Part shown: piece by piece, positions 36,328-47,313 of the stretch
How the letters are laid out: every line of letters begins with the position of its first letter
Position numbering within the stretch: the stretch's first letter is position 1
Origin: Paraphysomonas bandaiensis
Lineage: Eukaryota; Chrysophyceae
Length of the DNA stretch: 64,000 nt
Direction of reading: 5' to 3'
Assembly (NCBI GenBank): GCA_965644295.1
Contig: CBFFRP010000375.1
Span: 1-64,000, forward strand
Notes under the pieces: model-generated
Database searches by the model: none
Told to the model about the DNA's origin: nothing
The model's input: only the letters and a program-made list of their open reading frames with translations
Translations under genes and position numbers: made by a program

Positions 36328-37357
36328 TTACATATGCTGCTTTAGGGTGCTACCATTATGGCAGGAATCAAACCTCAGTCTCAGCTGCTCCATAATCAGG
36401 AATGTTATCATTATATTCGGTCCTATTCTGAGATAAGTCATCCAGAAACCCGACCAGAGCACCAATACTCCCTCTTTGCGAACACTTTCTGTTATACAAT
36501 GCAACATTCCCCTGTATACAGGTAGAGAAGGAGAGACGGAGGGGGATATACCGGCAGATGCATAGGCAACGGCGGTGCTTGGTGATAGTTGAGACATCAT
36601 CCTGCTCTTAGCGAAATCAAATGGGGTAGAGACCGCCGCGCTAATCAAACCAGATATGAGAGAGGAGGTAAAATGTAGATATATATTATCTTGGAATGGA
36701 TTCGGAAGAGAGAGTAGAGTCTCCTTGGCATGGTCATATGTGGACAGCTCAACTGCAGCTAGAGCCGTTGCACGCAATGCTGACGGTAAAACCCCTACAT
36801 ACAGTCCTGCGATTCCCTCTTGTCGCCATATTGTCTCCAGCGCCACTTTAACACTACTGTGTACTGCCGGTCCCCCAGCCTGCATTCGCACCTTGACCAA
36901 GTCCAGGGGTGTGATAAGCGCTGCTGTCAGACATCCACATAAACTCCCAGAGAACACCTTCTTCCACATAGGGAGAAGCTTCTCGTCTTCACTTCCCATC
37001 ATCTTCTTTATTGGAGCATAAAGGGCTGAATATGAAACTCACGACAACATAACATACACGTTTTTCTTCTCACCATATCTGATTCCGCCGTAAATACCCC
37101 TCATAAAGGCAGGTGTTATACCCCAGTACAAGGCCTGAAAGCCATTGCTTCGAACCAAGTTGACTAAGGTGGAAACTGGTGACGCATTAGATGCTCCTTG
37201 GATCTGGAGTCTTACTTTAATCGTGTCAATCGGATGTGTACACGAAGCGGCCACGGCCGATGCAACAGCAGCGAAGCCCTGAAAGTACCTTTACTGATGA
37301 TAAATCCATATATTTCACAAAGAATACCAGTCTTTTAGAGGCACTGTTGGATTCCAT
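36328..37357 (-). CDS. Mitochondrial carrier family (SLC25) protein
   Basis: The model complement(36328-37025, 37074-37278, 37328-37357) gives 310 aa with introns of 48 and 49 bp. The first exon is only 30 nt (MESNSASKRL). Three carrier repeats each show the PxDxxK/R signature: THPIDTIKVRLQ, ITPLDLVKVRMQ and STPFDFAKSRMM. The matching second halves read GFQALYWGITPAFMRGI, GIAGLYVGVLPSALRA and GVLVLWSGFWMTYLRIGP. Length and repeat count are normal for the family, six helices in the inner membrane. The repeats resemble the uncoupling-protein/dicarboxylate branch (SLC25A10/14/30), but the transported substrate is not certain. The third repeat has a Ser/Pro-rich insert in the matrix loop (about residues 225-245). 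Confidence 0.93.
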
Positions 37358-37975
37358 AGCTAGCTATAACTGCCTTAATGACAATTCACGTTTCACTAAT
37401 GCAAGAAAAACGCTGTGACTTATTCTCATAAGCAGAGGTGAAATCCAATTTCACTTTTGCTGTTTATAGATATTAAACGATAGTTGAATAGCCACACATG
37501 AACAGTGACAAGTTCTACTTATACTGAAACATGTGTTCACTGTTTCAAGTATGGTATTACTGTGAAATCCAAACAACGCATATGCTTATAATAACGACTC
37601 CAATACTGCTATATGCTGCATATGATGCATGAAATTTTGAGAAGAAGAAGTAGCAGAATATTCCCGCTGTTCTGCTCCCACACTTCCACACTTCCAACGG
37701 ATCTCTACAATGAAATTCCCATATATGTATACTCTGTACTCTGATATATACAGCAGTACATGTACGTACAAGACATACCTACGTACCTTTGTACGTACAA
37801 CAGTACGTACATATGTATGTTCATAGTACTGTACTGCTGTATGTATCTTTTGTTATATTACAAGTGCAGAGTATGCATGTATTTGCCCACTCACACGACA
37901 TTCTTGGAGCCTCGACTGCTATATATATACAAGACAAGACACTTCCCCTCCAATTATTACCTTTTCATCCACATC
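37358..37975. other. Divergent intergenic region, GTAC-rich
   Basis: The region between the carrier and glucanase starts has many GTAC/TACGTACA words (37755-37815). The glucanase frame stays open upstream through part of this, but I choose the later ATG because of its signal peptide. Confidence 0.5.
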
Positions 37976-39409
37976 ATGTTTCTTATCATGTCTCTATTTT
38001 TCTGCTTTGGTCATACCGTTCAATCGTTAGATTTTATTCAACTGCGCTCTCAAGTGACTCAGCAATACATAACTGTGTATTGGCCTGATGGTGTCGTACA
38101 TGTAGACTCCGTCCCCTACACCCATGCATCAACCTTTGAACTCCATAAGGTGTCTGGTACTGATAATCAAGTACAGTTGAGAGCAGTGAAGAACAATATG
38201 TTTCTAGTGGCTGAGGGCGGAGGGGGGAGTATATGTATGGCCAATCGAAGTGATGCATCAGGATGGGAAACATTTAATATCAATATTTTGTCTGATAATC
38301 GCATTCAATTGCAGAGTTTTTCTGGAAATTGGTTAGGAATCGATGGCACGAATGAGTCGACACTACTTGCCTCTGCAACGACGCCAAGCAAATATGAGAC
38401 TTTCATCATTGAGTATATCCCTCAACAACGGGGTGTTAATTTAGGAAGTTGGTTTGTTCCTGAGAAATGGATGTTTTCTGCTTCATCTCAACTATGGGAA
38501 GGTGCACAGGCTTCTGATTACTACTCTCTATGCATAGAGCTTGGCCCTGAAGAAATTGCTCGACGAATGGAAATACATTGGAGTACGTGGTTTACTGAGA
38601 CAGATATCCAGGCAATGTCTAATAATGGGGTAAATCACCTACGTATACCCATTGGATATTGGGATATGGAGCAAAATTACCCTTATGTGTACGGTGGCAT
38701 AACGTATATTGATCAAGCAATAGTGTGGGCCGAGAAGTATGGGATGACGGTACTTATTGACCTTCACGGTGCCCCTGGAAGTCAAAATGGCCAGGATCAT
38801 TCCGGTCATGCAGGAGAGATTAATTGGTCAGATCCCTCAAATGTGGCATACACTGTACAGATTTTGGATAAAATGGCAGCACGTTGGGCGAGTATTCCCA
38901 ATGTTTGGGGATTTGAGCTACTAAATGAACCGCACTATTCGTTGTCTCATGAGCTCCTCACGGATTTTTATCGGGATTCCTATGAAGTCATTCGTACACA
39001 CTCAAGTTCTACACATATTGTGATAAATTCTCTGTATGGTCCACATGATTGGACCGCCTCGGTATTTCCTGAACCACAATATCGGAACGCAATCTTGGAT
39101 TTGCACCTCTACACTGTCTGGTCTGGGCTATCCTCTCCAGAGGAACATTATGCACTAGCTGAACAATGGGGAGCTGATATTAGAGCGCTTACTCCGTATT
39201 ATCCGATCATTATTGGAGAAATGAGTCTGGCAACCGCTATTAATCCGTACACCGCGGATGAGAGGCAAATATTTGCTGACAGCGAAATGGTGTCATTTCG
39301 AGATAACGCCTTTGGATTCATATTCTGGAGTGATAAGCTCGAGTATGTGAGCGAAGATTGGGCTCTTGTCGATGGATTTTCCTACGTCAAACAATATTAC
39401 GACAAATAA
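37976..39409 (+). CDS. Secreted GH5 exo-1,3-beta-glucanase with N-terminal beta-trefoil-like domain
   Basis: I start at ATG 37976 because MFLIMSLFFCFGHTVQS is a good signal peptide; the frame is open for 72 more codons upstream, but that part looks non-coding. The protein is 478 aa, single exon. Residues about 20-150 resemble a fascin/ricin-type beta-trefoil (QLRAVKNNMFLVAEGGGG, ETFNINILSDNRIQLQSFSG, GNWLGID). The GH5 barrel begins at RGVNLGSWFVPEKW and includes RIPIGYWDM, LIDLHGAPGSQNG, the acid/base in LLNEPH (Glu about 318) and the nucleophile in IIIGEMS (Glu about 415). This arrangement is that of glucan 1,3-beta-glucosidases, which trim beta-1,3-glucans of cell walls or stored glucan. 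All catalytic positions look intact. Confidence 0.9.
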   Translation: MFLIMSLFFCFGHTVQSLDFIQLRSQVTQQYITVYWPDGVVHVDSVPYTHASTFELHKVSGTDNQVQLRAVKNNMFLVAEGGGGSICMANRSDASGWETFNINILSDNRIQLQSFSGNWLGIDGTNESTLLASATTPSKYETFIIEYIPQQRGVNLGSWFVPEKWMFSASSQLWEGAQASDYYSLCIELGPEEIARRMEIHWSTWFTETDIQAMSNNGVNHLRIPIGYWDMEQNYPYVYGGITYIDQAIVWAEKYGMTVLIDLHGAPGSQNGQDHSGHAGEINWSDPSNVAYTVQILDKMAARWASIPNVWGFELLNEPHYSLSHELLTDFYRDSYEVIRTHSSSTHIVINSLYGPHDWTASVFPEPQYRNAILDLHLYTVWSGLSSPEEHYALAEQWGADIRALTPYYPIIIGEMSLATAINPYTADERQIFADSEMVSFRDNAFGFIFWSDKLEYVSEDWALVDGFSYVKQYYDK

Positions 39410-39994
39410 ACAGCGCTATTTTATTTGTCTGTATGTTTAATTTGAAAATTTAAATGCTTCGGTCCAAAATTAGTTTGGTCTATTGCGATGTTTTGAAAAC
39501 ACTAGTTTGTCGAGTATATGGTATCAATTACTGCATATCACTACATTGCAGAAACATTAACTTTTAATCATAATAAATGGAGAAACTTTTGTATCCGATA
39601 TAAGAAAGACTGTTTGTTTAAGATATGTAACAAACTGGGCTAAGAGGTATACAAATCTCTTCACTGAATTATTTCCAAAACGTAAATAGTGCATTGTAGT
39701 GACAACAAACTTGAGTAATCATACCCCAATCATGCTCGTTACTGCATGACATAATACTGTGTCTGCCGTAAATAACTACGTTGTTCACGAACATAAGGAA
39801 TGCTAAGAATGACGCTCTATTTTCCTCAAATCAATTTCTGAGCTTTGATATTGTTGTTACGTTGCTTGAATACCTGTGCTTCATTTCTACTCTAAAAAAA
39901 ATTATTCTGATATTCGTTATTGTAATTTTTCTAAATTACTATATCAGTTGACGGTAGTCATACAAAAAGAAATATTCACTCTTCATTACACAGA
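39410..39994. other. Intergenic between convergent genes
   Basis: About 580 bp of AT-rich sequence between the glucanase and methyltransferase stops; nothing recognised. Confidence 0.5.
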
Positions 39995-41026
39995 CTAACA
40001 TACAGTAAGTTTCCACAACACAACATCAGCTTGAGAAATAACTTTAGCACATTGAAATCCTTCAATCGAATTGACATCAACAGATCCCCTTGCATCACTT
40101 CCTCGTATCTTCTGGGCAATAAATATCACAGTATGCTGCGGTCGCGCAAGTGCCCTGATGACATGAAACAAGTTTGTGGCAATGGCGGGTTCATAGAGCA
40201 CATCAGCCGCAACTATGACGTCTGCATATCCTGACCCCATTTCTGACTGAAACCTACACAGACTAGTTTCAGATTTCCAATCCAGCTCATGAGCGGACAC
40301 TATGGTGTCACTCAGATCGTTAAGAAGTAAATTTTCACGTGACAGTGGCACTTGCATACTTAAATCAGTACAATATACGTGGGAAAATAGCTGCGATTTT
40401 GCTAACAAGATACTAGCCAGCGCACAGCCTGCACCGAGCTCAACAGCAATCCATCCTTCATGTCTACTATTACCTAACGCAGCTACACATTTCGATAAAA
40501 CATTATCGATGTGTCGACAAAACACCACACAACTATCCCATAAATGAGATCCCATTGTAATTCCTCTATCCTCCTTCACCAAAAGTGATACCGGCTTTCC
40601 TTCTATTTTCACATTCAATGGACGATATGTAGTGCAAAGGATATTGAAATTCGGAGGAGGACATTCATCATATATTGTAATTACATCGGTCAGTAGAGGG
40701 AGTATAACACAGCATTCAGGATATAATCGTCCATATATAAACAACTTATAGCTTCCAATAACCTCAGGCGGTCTCAACACTATATGACACACATCACCTT
40801 TTACAACAGCACTCTCTATATAATCAATATGTGTATCTATATTATCTATACTTTCATGAGGTGTGATAAAATAAGCCCCAAGAGTGCAGTCTTTGATTAA
40901 TCCAGACACCAATCCACTAAACTCTGAGCTTAAAGATACTGAAAACTTTAATGATTTACTATGTATGTAATCTTTAATACATCGATGAAAAACAATTCGT
41001 ACCACATTATCATTCGGATAGTTCAT
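39995..41026 (-). CDS. METTL21/FAM86-type SAM-dependent protein methyltransferase
   Basis: The frame is open from 41221, but the first 65 codons (Tyr/Cys-rich, low complexity) look non-coding. I start at the internal ATG 41026 (MNYPNDNVVRIVFHRC), giving 343 aa. The C-terminal 200 residues are a class I Rossmann methyltransferase of the METTL21 family: GSHLWDSCVVFCRHI, the SAM-binding VELGAGCALASILLA, then YCTDLS at the end of strand 2 and VIVAADVLYEPA, the (D/E)XXY-type post-II motif (here DVLY). Members methylate lysines on chaperones and translation factors. The N-terminal 150 residues are not recognised; FAM86 enzymes also carry an N-terminal extension, but I cannot assign a subfamily or target. 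Confidence 0.82.
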   Translation of the reverse strand: MNYPNDNVVRIVFHRCIKDYIHSKSLKFSVSLSSEFSGLVSGLIKDCTLGAYFITPHESIDNIDTHIDYIESAVVKGDVCHIVLRPPEVIGSYKLFIYGRLYPECCVILPLLTDVITIYDECPPPNFNILCTTYRPLNVKIEGKPVSLLVKEDRGITMGSHLWDSCVVFCRHIDNVLSKCVAALGNSRHEGWIAVELGAGCALASILLAKSQLFSHVYCTDLSMQVPLSRENLLLNDLSDTIVSAHELDWKSETSLCRFQSEMGSGYADVIVAADVLYEPAIATNLFHVIRALARPQHTVIFIAQKIRGSDARGSVDVNSIEGFQCAKVISQADVVLWKLTVC

Positions 41027-41267
41027 TGGTACAGAAGATGTAGATGGTTTGATATATGGATGTGGATATGTAGACAGAGCACATGCACAGAGACACATGC
41101 AGAGCACATGCATACCTACCAACCTACAAACTACTACAGAGTACCTACGCTGTGTATGGATAGTATACCTATACGGTATACTCGATATACGTCTGTATTG
41201 TGTTGCTATATATATAAGCACTGAAGCAACCTTCTCTCACATGTATGTTATCGCAGCATTATATTTC

Positions 41268-42190
41268 CATGTATTCCGAGGCTTTCCGTCTTTAACTCTG
41301 GATGTGTTTGATCACTCTTTGGAGAGCACAAACTCGGTGGCTGCATCACTAGATCATGTATGCGAGAAATACGATGCGTCCCAAAGCACAGTTAGAAGGT
41401 GGTTGGACAAATATCTGGACACTGGATCAGTTAAACCAGAGTCTTAGTTCACATCACTCGCACCACACTGTCATTTCACTCGAACATATCAATTTTGTTA
41501 AAGAGTTGCTGGCAGAGAATTCATTTATTCCAACGAAGAATTATACCAAAAGGTTTTAACATGTACGGAGTGGCGTATACTTGGAACACCAAATGAAACG
41601 TACCATGAACACTGAGGGCTATTACAGTACAAGTTCGTCAAAGAATTTCCACAACTGAAATGAAGGCTTGAGGCGCTACTATAAGAATAATTTGGCCCGA
41701 TCATTGGATGAAATTCCAGCTGGCTGCTATGCTGTTGTGGACGAACCACATCTCAAGCCGGCAGAAGTTCTACGCCGATATGGGCGATCTCCACATGGCT
41801 ACCCTGCCTTCGTGAGTGGTGATGTTAAGGCCACTTAATCCCCAAGTTAGTTGTCGTGCCATTGCTGCGATGTCTATCGAAGGAATTTTTGTTGTTACTG
41901 TACACGAAGAAAATGTTGATCATAATATATTTTGATGCGCTATATCATTACATATTTCCAAGCATGAACCTTTTCCTGGGGATCGCAGTGCACTGCTCCT
42001 GGATAATGCTTCGACGGACGTGAAGATAAGTATTTATAATATGTGTGCAGAATTTGGCGTGATGGTTGTGTTCTCCCCCTTTATTCATATGATTTTTCAT
42101 TAATTGAACCTGTATTCCATCTTGCCAAAGCGCACATTAGAAAGAAGTGGGGAATTATGTACGCATATAAACCACTTGCAGCCTAACTAC
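41268..42190 (+). pseudogene. Degenerate Tc1/mariner-like (IS630 superfamily) transposase
   Basis: The pieces lie in order but in shifting frames with stops. First comes a helix-turn-helix region (VCEKYDASQSTVRRWLDKYL) near 41350-41430. A middle part near 41690-41890 reads CYAVVDEPHLKPAEVLRRYG, then AIAAMSIEGIFVVTV. Near 41985-42070 a DDE-like LLDNASTDVKI is followed by CAEFGVMVVFSP, and then IEPVFHLAKAHIRKKWG in another frame. This order matches Tc1/mariner-like transposases. Several frameshifts and stops make it dead. I did not find terminal inverted repeats. The methyltransferase gene lies just to its left, in opposite orientation. Confidence 0.75.
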
Positions 42191-42555
42191 ATGAAGCTTT
42201 GTGGTCATGCTGTACTGCCTAAACTGCATGCAATTTATTCAATCGAATGGATAGTGCCGTTACTTGGAAAGAACAGTGCGAAGCCTGTAACTATTGATCA
42301 TTTCCAGACTATATTCTACTGTATACTCTACTCACTAGTTAGAAATATAGATGTACTGACGATTGAACTTGATATGTCTACTACTACCTTCGTGATATAA
42401 TTTGATTAACAATTATATGCAATAGATTCAAAAAATATTAATAAATCAAAAATAACAAAATTTTGAAAAGTTTGTGGAAATTTAAAATATTAGTTCATAC
42501 AGTTGCATGCTAGGAAAAACAAGAGTCGAAATCAAAAAGTGAGACCAGACAGCTA

Positions 42556-44502
42556 ACGATTGACTGTAATCGGTACTATTTAGTTAGAGGTGGCAGGGTA
42601 AGGAACATAATACTTGGCCTCATACGGCACCCACTCACCCCTCTCATCCTTTTGTATTTCTTCTCACCATTCATGCAGTTGCTGTTGGCAATAACGCGGT
42701 GCATAACCAAAACCCCTGTGTCCATATGGTAATATTCCGGTGGGTAACCATACAGCACGTGATGCGGATATACGTCCAGTATAACTGGAAGTACGGCACA
42801 GTAAGTTGTAGATGATTCAAAGCAATATAGAGTATAGAGTATTGTATCTATTTACTTCTTCTTACACGTTTTAATGTAATATCATTCATTCTTTCCTCGC
42901 GGTTTGCTTGGTTTAGAAGACAGTTTCACCGGGTTGGTGATCTGGACAGTGCATTCTCAGTTTAAAAAGCACTTTAAAATTACAGTGGAAACGTTGTAAA
43001 CACGGTCTTTCACATCAGACAGATTATAGAGCAGGGGGCGGTGGTAGTGGGTGTGATTCTTTTCAAACCGACGAGAAGATGATACTCTCACGTGCTCCAT
43101 GTATTGGCTTTTATCACCCCCTTGAGGTCACTATACTTTGGGAAACCTTGTCTCACCCAATCCAACAGGAGAACCCATGTATTGAGTGCAGGGTCATACT
43201 CCAACGGGTCTTCCGCTGCATGTTTTTCACCTTCTGGGATACTAAAGTGTATTCACATAAGAAGTATGTTCTCAACTGTGAGTAGGGAGAGCTCGAGTAG
43301 CTCTATCGAAATCAGTTTTTAGAAATCAAATCCTTCTTGCTCCAAGCTTTGGCACGACATCGCTCGATATGCAAACGATTCCTTTGTGCTTCCAAATGAG
43401 TCGATGTGTCCGCCACATCATCATGTTCACTTTACGTTGAAAGCTTAGACCTGTGATTGACTACCGTGACCAAATCCTCTCTGCTTGCGGATACCGCTTT
43501 GCATACGTTTTGGAGGAGAGTAAGCTCGAAGAGCTTTTGACCCTCTTCGCTACACTTGGTCACATGGCTCCTTTCATTGCCGGCGACCAGTACGTGTTTG
43601 TACTATCATTTCCTGGACGATGATTCAGGCCAACTTTGAAATGTTTCGAGTGCATGTATCGCACGGGGGAAGTTCATCCTGTTTATGTTTCATACTGCAG
43701 TGACAGCCTAGGTTTGTGAATTTTTCCCTTAAACAGGATGAACTTCCCCCGTGCGATACATGCACTCGAAACATTTCAAAGTTGGCCTGAATCATCGTCC
43801 AGGAAATGATAGTACAAACACGTACTGGTCGCCGGCAATGAAAGGAGCCATGTGACCAAGTGTAGCGAAGAGGGTCAAAAGCTCTTCGAGCTTACTCTCC
43901 TCCAAAACGTATGCAAAGCGGTATCCGCAAGCAGAGAGGATTTGGTCACGGTAGTCAATCACAGGTCTAAGCTTTCAACGTAAAGTGAACATGATGATGC
44001 GGCGGACACATCGAGTCATTTGGAAGCACAAAAAAAGATTTTATTTTGTGATAACTAATTTTGATAGAGCTACTCGAGATACTCCCGAGGGCAAGAAAGT
44101 AAAGAACTACTCACAGTTGAGAACATACTTCTTACGTTAATGTACTTTAGTACCCCAAAAGGTGAAACACATGCAGCTGAAGACCCGTTGAAGTATGACA
44201 AGCCAATACCTGGAGCACGTGAAAGTATCATCTTCTCGTCGGTTTGAAAAGGATCACACCCACCACCACCACCACCATCGCACCACGTACTGTATGATGG
44301 TTACCCGCCGGAATATTACCATATATGGACACAGGGGTTTTGGTTATGCACCGCGTTATTGCCAACAGCAACTGCATGAATGGTGAGAAGAAATGCAAAA
44401 GGACGAGAGGGGTGAGTGGGTGGCGTATGAGGCCGAGTATTAAGTTCCTTATCCTGTCACCCCTAACTAAATAAAACCAATTACAGTCAATCGTTATCTG
44501 CC
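42556..44502. repeat. Large fold-back (inverted) repeat, ~2 kb
   Basis: Outer ends GATTGACTGTAAT (42560s) and ATTACAGTCAATC (44490s) mark two arms that match inward to 43685 and 43730 around a 44-nt loop. The innermost ~300 bp of each arm are almost identical. Outer parts have indels, including a ~270-bp insertion in the left arm (about 42766-43033) missing on the right. The left arm holds a protein-like stretch near 43460-43610 (LEELLTLFATLGHMAPFIAG) ending at a stop, with no family recognised. It could be a Foldback-type transposon or a palindromic duplication of transposon debris. Confidence 0.88.
42766..43016 (+). repeat. Dispersed ~250-bp repeat, copy 1
   Basis: This segment aligns with 45697-45938 in the same orientation (both start GGATATACGTCC and both contain a CACCGG(G/T)TTGGTGA core and GGACAGTG). 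It sits as an insertion in the left arm of the fold-back repeat and is absent from the matching place of the right arm. It is possibly a solo LTR or a short non-autonomous element. Confidence 0.75.
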
Positions 44503-45239
44503 CGGCACAAAATTCCTTCGATAGACTGTGGGCGTCTATATCTATGTTACGCTGTTTTTGTTTCAAAAGGATGGAATGGTTTCAAATGAATAGTTAAAGT
44601 ACGTTCAAGGATTGAGTATACTATGGTTGATACAACGAGTGATTGATGGTTGCACCAAGGTGCTTGCAGAAATACACAAGCAGTCCCGAGACAACTGAGC
44701 ATTTTGTAATCTGTGTTACCACTAGTCTAGAGTACAGTGTAATAGATAGATACATGCAATAAGTTCTCTCATGTAATAATCAGATCTTTATATACAACAA
44801 GTGATACTAAATTTGAGGATGAATCAATTCAAATGGTGTTTATCATTAGAATTTCGAAGAAGGTTATGGTTTATGCTCAGATATTTATTTGACGGCTGTT
44901 AATTTTTTGAATCTTGTTGTCATATATATATTATTTAAGAGAGAAAACATTCACCATAATGACAGACCATGAATATCAGATGGATGGAAACGTTGGTTGT
45001 TGATCGAATTGTGCGACTGTATTGTGGTTGTGCCACTGGTAGCTATTATGAATATGGTTATACAGTGAATACTCAAAAGTGAACTCAAATGGCGATAAAC
45101 CAGTTTCACAACTATAACTTCATCATTTTAAATCAACTGAATCAGTAAATAGCATTTTGGATCACCCCATACATCCTGTAATCGTTCATGCACCAAAGCA
45201 CGAATCTTAACGTCTCTTGATTTGTTCTCTCAACCATAT
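44503..45239. other. Intergenic debris
   Basis: AT-rich. A short decayed piece of the 28.5/31.3-kb element lies near 44650-44690. A 17-18 nt stretch near 44505-44522 is the reverse complement of part of the Tc1-like transposase near 41873-41890. There is no gene. Confidence 0.4.
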
Positions 45240-45560
45240 TTGATTCATGTCGATCTACTAAAAAGACAACATACAAAAACACACACCAAACCATTGACGA
45301 CAACAATGCTCCATAAGTCAAGTGCTCTAATTGGCGCTTGTAACGAAGTACTCATACCCACACTCAGATTTTGACATATACGACAACGATCTATCAAATT
45401 TTGAATAACTTGTATGCTCAGGAAATACTTTAGACAATTTCAACTATGTCCGCTTTTTTAGTACCATGGTGGCCCCATACGACGTTGTGAACCAAATTAA
45501 AGGCTTCCTTAACTGATTTAGGCCGTAAATTTTGACTCGCTAGTTCGTCAAGAGTGTCAC
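45240..45560 (-). pseudogene. Retroviral-type integrase zinc-domain remnant (Ty3/Gypsy-like)
   Basis: Read on the minus strand, one frame gives FNLVHNVVWGHHGTKKADIV and then a stop. The next frame gives YFLSIQVIQNLIDRCRICQN. Together these show the H-H...C-C pattern of the integrase zinc-binding domain with normal spacing, broken by one frameshift. It lies beyond the gag/protease remnant at 45971-46515, also on the minus strand, so both probably come from one dead element with the middle missing. Confidence 0.6.
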
Positions 45561-45696
45561 GCATACCTGTTATTACTGCTATACGTGGACGGAGTTATAC
45601 AGTGTTATATACGGCTGTGCTCTCGGGAGTAGGGTGTTATTGTATTTCATTTTCAGTTTTTGTCAGTACATTTTGCTGTGTTGAGTATCCTTGAAG

Positions 45697-45938
45697 GGAT
45701 ATACGTCCCGTATAACTGCAAGTATGATACGGTAGATTGTAGATGATTTATAGTGACTTAGAATAGCGTTGTTATATTCACTCTTTACACGTTTTAACAC
45801 GTAATTTTATTCATTCTATACTTGCGGTTTGCTTTTGTTAGGAGGCAGTCTCACCGGTTTGGTGACCTGGACAGTGTATTCTTGGGTTGGGAAGCACTTT
45901 AAATTCAGAAAACGTTGTAAGCACGATCTTTCTTATCA
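45697..45938 (+). repeat. Dispersed ~250-bp repeat, copy 2
   Basis: This is the partner of 42766-43016, about 80 percent alike by eye. It lies directly beside the inverted gag/protease remnant (from 45971), which would suit an LTR of that dead element, although no second LTR was found on its other side. Confidence 0.65.
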
Positions 45939-45970
45939 TAATGATTACAGTGTTAATCCACCCTCAGCAT

Positions 45971-46515
45971 TCATTTCCTTGAGGCATGGACTCTTCTTAT
46001 AAACTTCATCAAATCTTCATGAATACTCTTAAGGTCAAATTTCTTCAACTTATCTCCCACCTCATCCATATATGCCTTAGAAATAAAATTATCATTACTC
46101 GAACCGGAATCAAACAAAGCTACATCTACTATTATCTTATCATTATCATCACTAATAAGCATTCCTTTCCTGTGTGCTGCTCTCCAGTATTTGCTGGTGG
46201 ACATTCTGTATAAGAAGTTAAACTGGGCAGCATGAAATATTGAATTCGATCAAAGATCGTCGATGGGATCCATATCACCCTGATCTTCCTGAATACGCGT
46301 TGCGACTCGAATGCCCCCTTTGTCTTGTCCAAGTTTTTTCTGATACCATGGAACATTCTCTCGTGCCTGTTTTTGCTGAGGCCAAAAGGTGAAGGTCTCA
46401 ATGGAGCTTCGTTAATCCCAAACCTAGCATTCATAGCTCGCAGTGTTTCTTTAAGAATTTCCTTATCGTGAGAAAATTTACAACTCTTGTCCTTGCATCC
46501 ACCCTCAGCATTCAT
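45971..46515 (-). pseudogene. gag/protease remnant of Ty3-like retrotransposon, inverted copy
   Basis: The minus strand first encodes a gag piece with a CCCH-type knuckle (GGCKDKSCKFSHD, Cys-X4-Cys-X3-His). In another frame it encodes an aspartic-protease core (KIIVDVALFDSGSSNDNFIS, with the DSG active site). Region 46037-46488 is the inverted counterpart of 46732-47020 plus 52313-52475, and it contains the uninterrupted site (46190-46194) where the Copia element inserted in the other copy. A 90-bp piece, 45957-46040, is repeated directly at 46498-46590. Confidence 0.75.
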
Positions 46516-46731
46516 TTCCTTGAAGCATGGACTCTGCTAGTAAACTTCCGCAGCCATCAAATCTTCATGAATACTCTTAAGGTCATCATCCTTTGCATCG
46601 ACATTACTTTCCTTATTTTGTTTCTCATTCTCATCCGAATCGTCTTCCTCCATAGTAGCCAATATTGCAGCATTCAAATGTGGCTTTGTTTGAAAATTAA
46701 ACCTGCCCTTGAATTGTTGATACTTCTAGAA

Positions 46732-47020
46732 AGAGTTGTAAATTTTCTCACGATAAGGAAATTCTTAAAGAAATACTGCGAGCTATGAATGCTAGGTTTG
46801 GGATTAACGAAGCTCCATTGAGACCTTCACCTTTTGGCCTCAGCAAAAACAGGCACGAGAGAATGTTCCATGGTATCAGAAAAAACTTGGACAAGACAAA
46901 GGGGGCATTCGAGTCGCAACGCGTATTCAGGAAGATCAGGGTGATATGGATCCCATCGACGATCTTTGATCGAATTCAATATTTCATGCTGCCCAGTTAT
47001 ACAGAATGTCCACCAGCAAA
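46732..47020 (+). pseudogene. gag remnant of Ty3-like element, 5' side of Copia insertion
   Basis: It encodes the same gag segment as the minus-strand copy (MNARFGINEAPLRPSPFGLS) with a 9-nt deletion. The frame runs up to the Copia insertion point at 47020. The remainder of the element resumes at 52313. Confidence 0.78.
47016..47020. other. Target-site duplication, left
   Basis: GCAAA directly precedes the 5' LTR and is repeated directly after the 3' LTR at 52313-52317. The unoccupied inverted copy at 46190-46194 has it once. Confidence 0.93.
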
Positions 47021-47313
47021 TGTTGAGATCTGAAGATTCTATATACTTGCAATTGAGTGCAGTATTATGTGAGATGCAAGGATCGAAAGATATATATGTA
47101 ATTAGTACATTATATTATGTAGTATGAAACTGAAGTAGAAGTGGATGACTATACAGGATACGATCACTGAGTGGGTGGTTTGTACACTATAGTAGTAAAT
47201 GAATGGTGTTGAACACATCGAACACAACTTAGGTTCTTTATCATGTAATGTTTATAATTTCATCTTATCAGTTGAGAATAGTAAACCTTAGCAAATAATG
47301 TCAACTTCTGTTA
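47021..47313 (+). repeat. 5' LTR
   Basis: 293 bp, starts TGTTGAGATC and ends CTTCTGTTA. It matches 52020-52312 base for base by eye. It ends in TA rather than the usual CA. The gag start codon (47298) lies inside it, as in yeast Ty1. Confidence 0.95.

Noticed and set aside
37760-37975. 72-codon upstream extension of the GH5 glucanase
   Set aside because: It is made of repeated GTAC/TGTA words, and a typical signal peptide begins at 37976.
41027-41221. 65-codon N-terminal extension of the methyltransferase
   Set aside because: The extension is Tyr/Cys/Arg-rich low-complexity text and reads like promoter DNA; the internal ATG at 41026 gives a cleaner protein. It is not strictly excluded.
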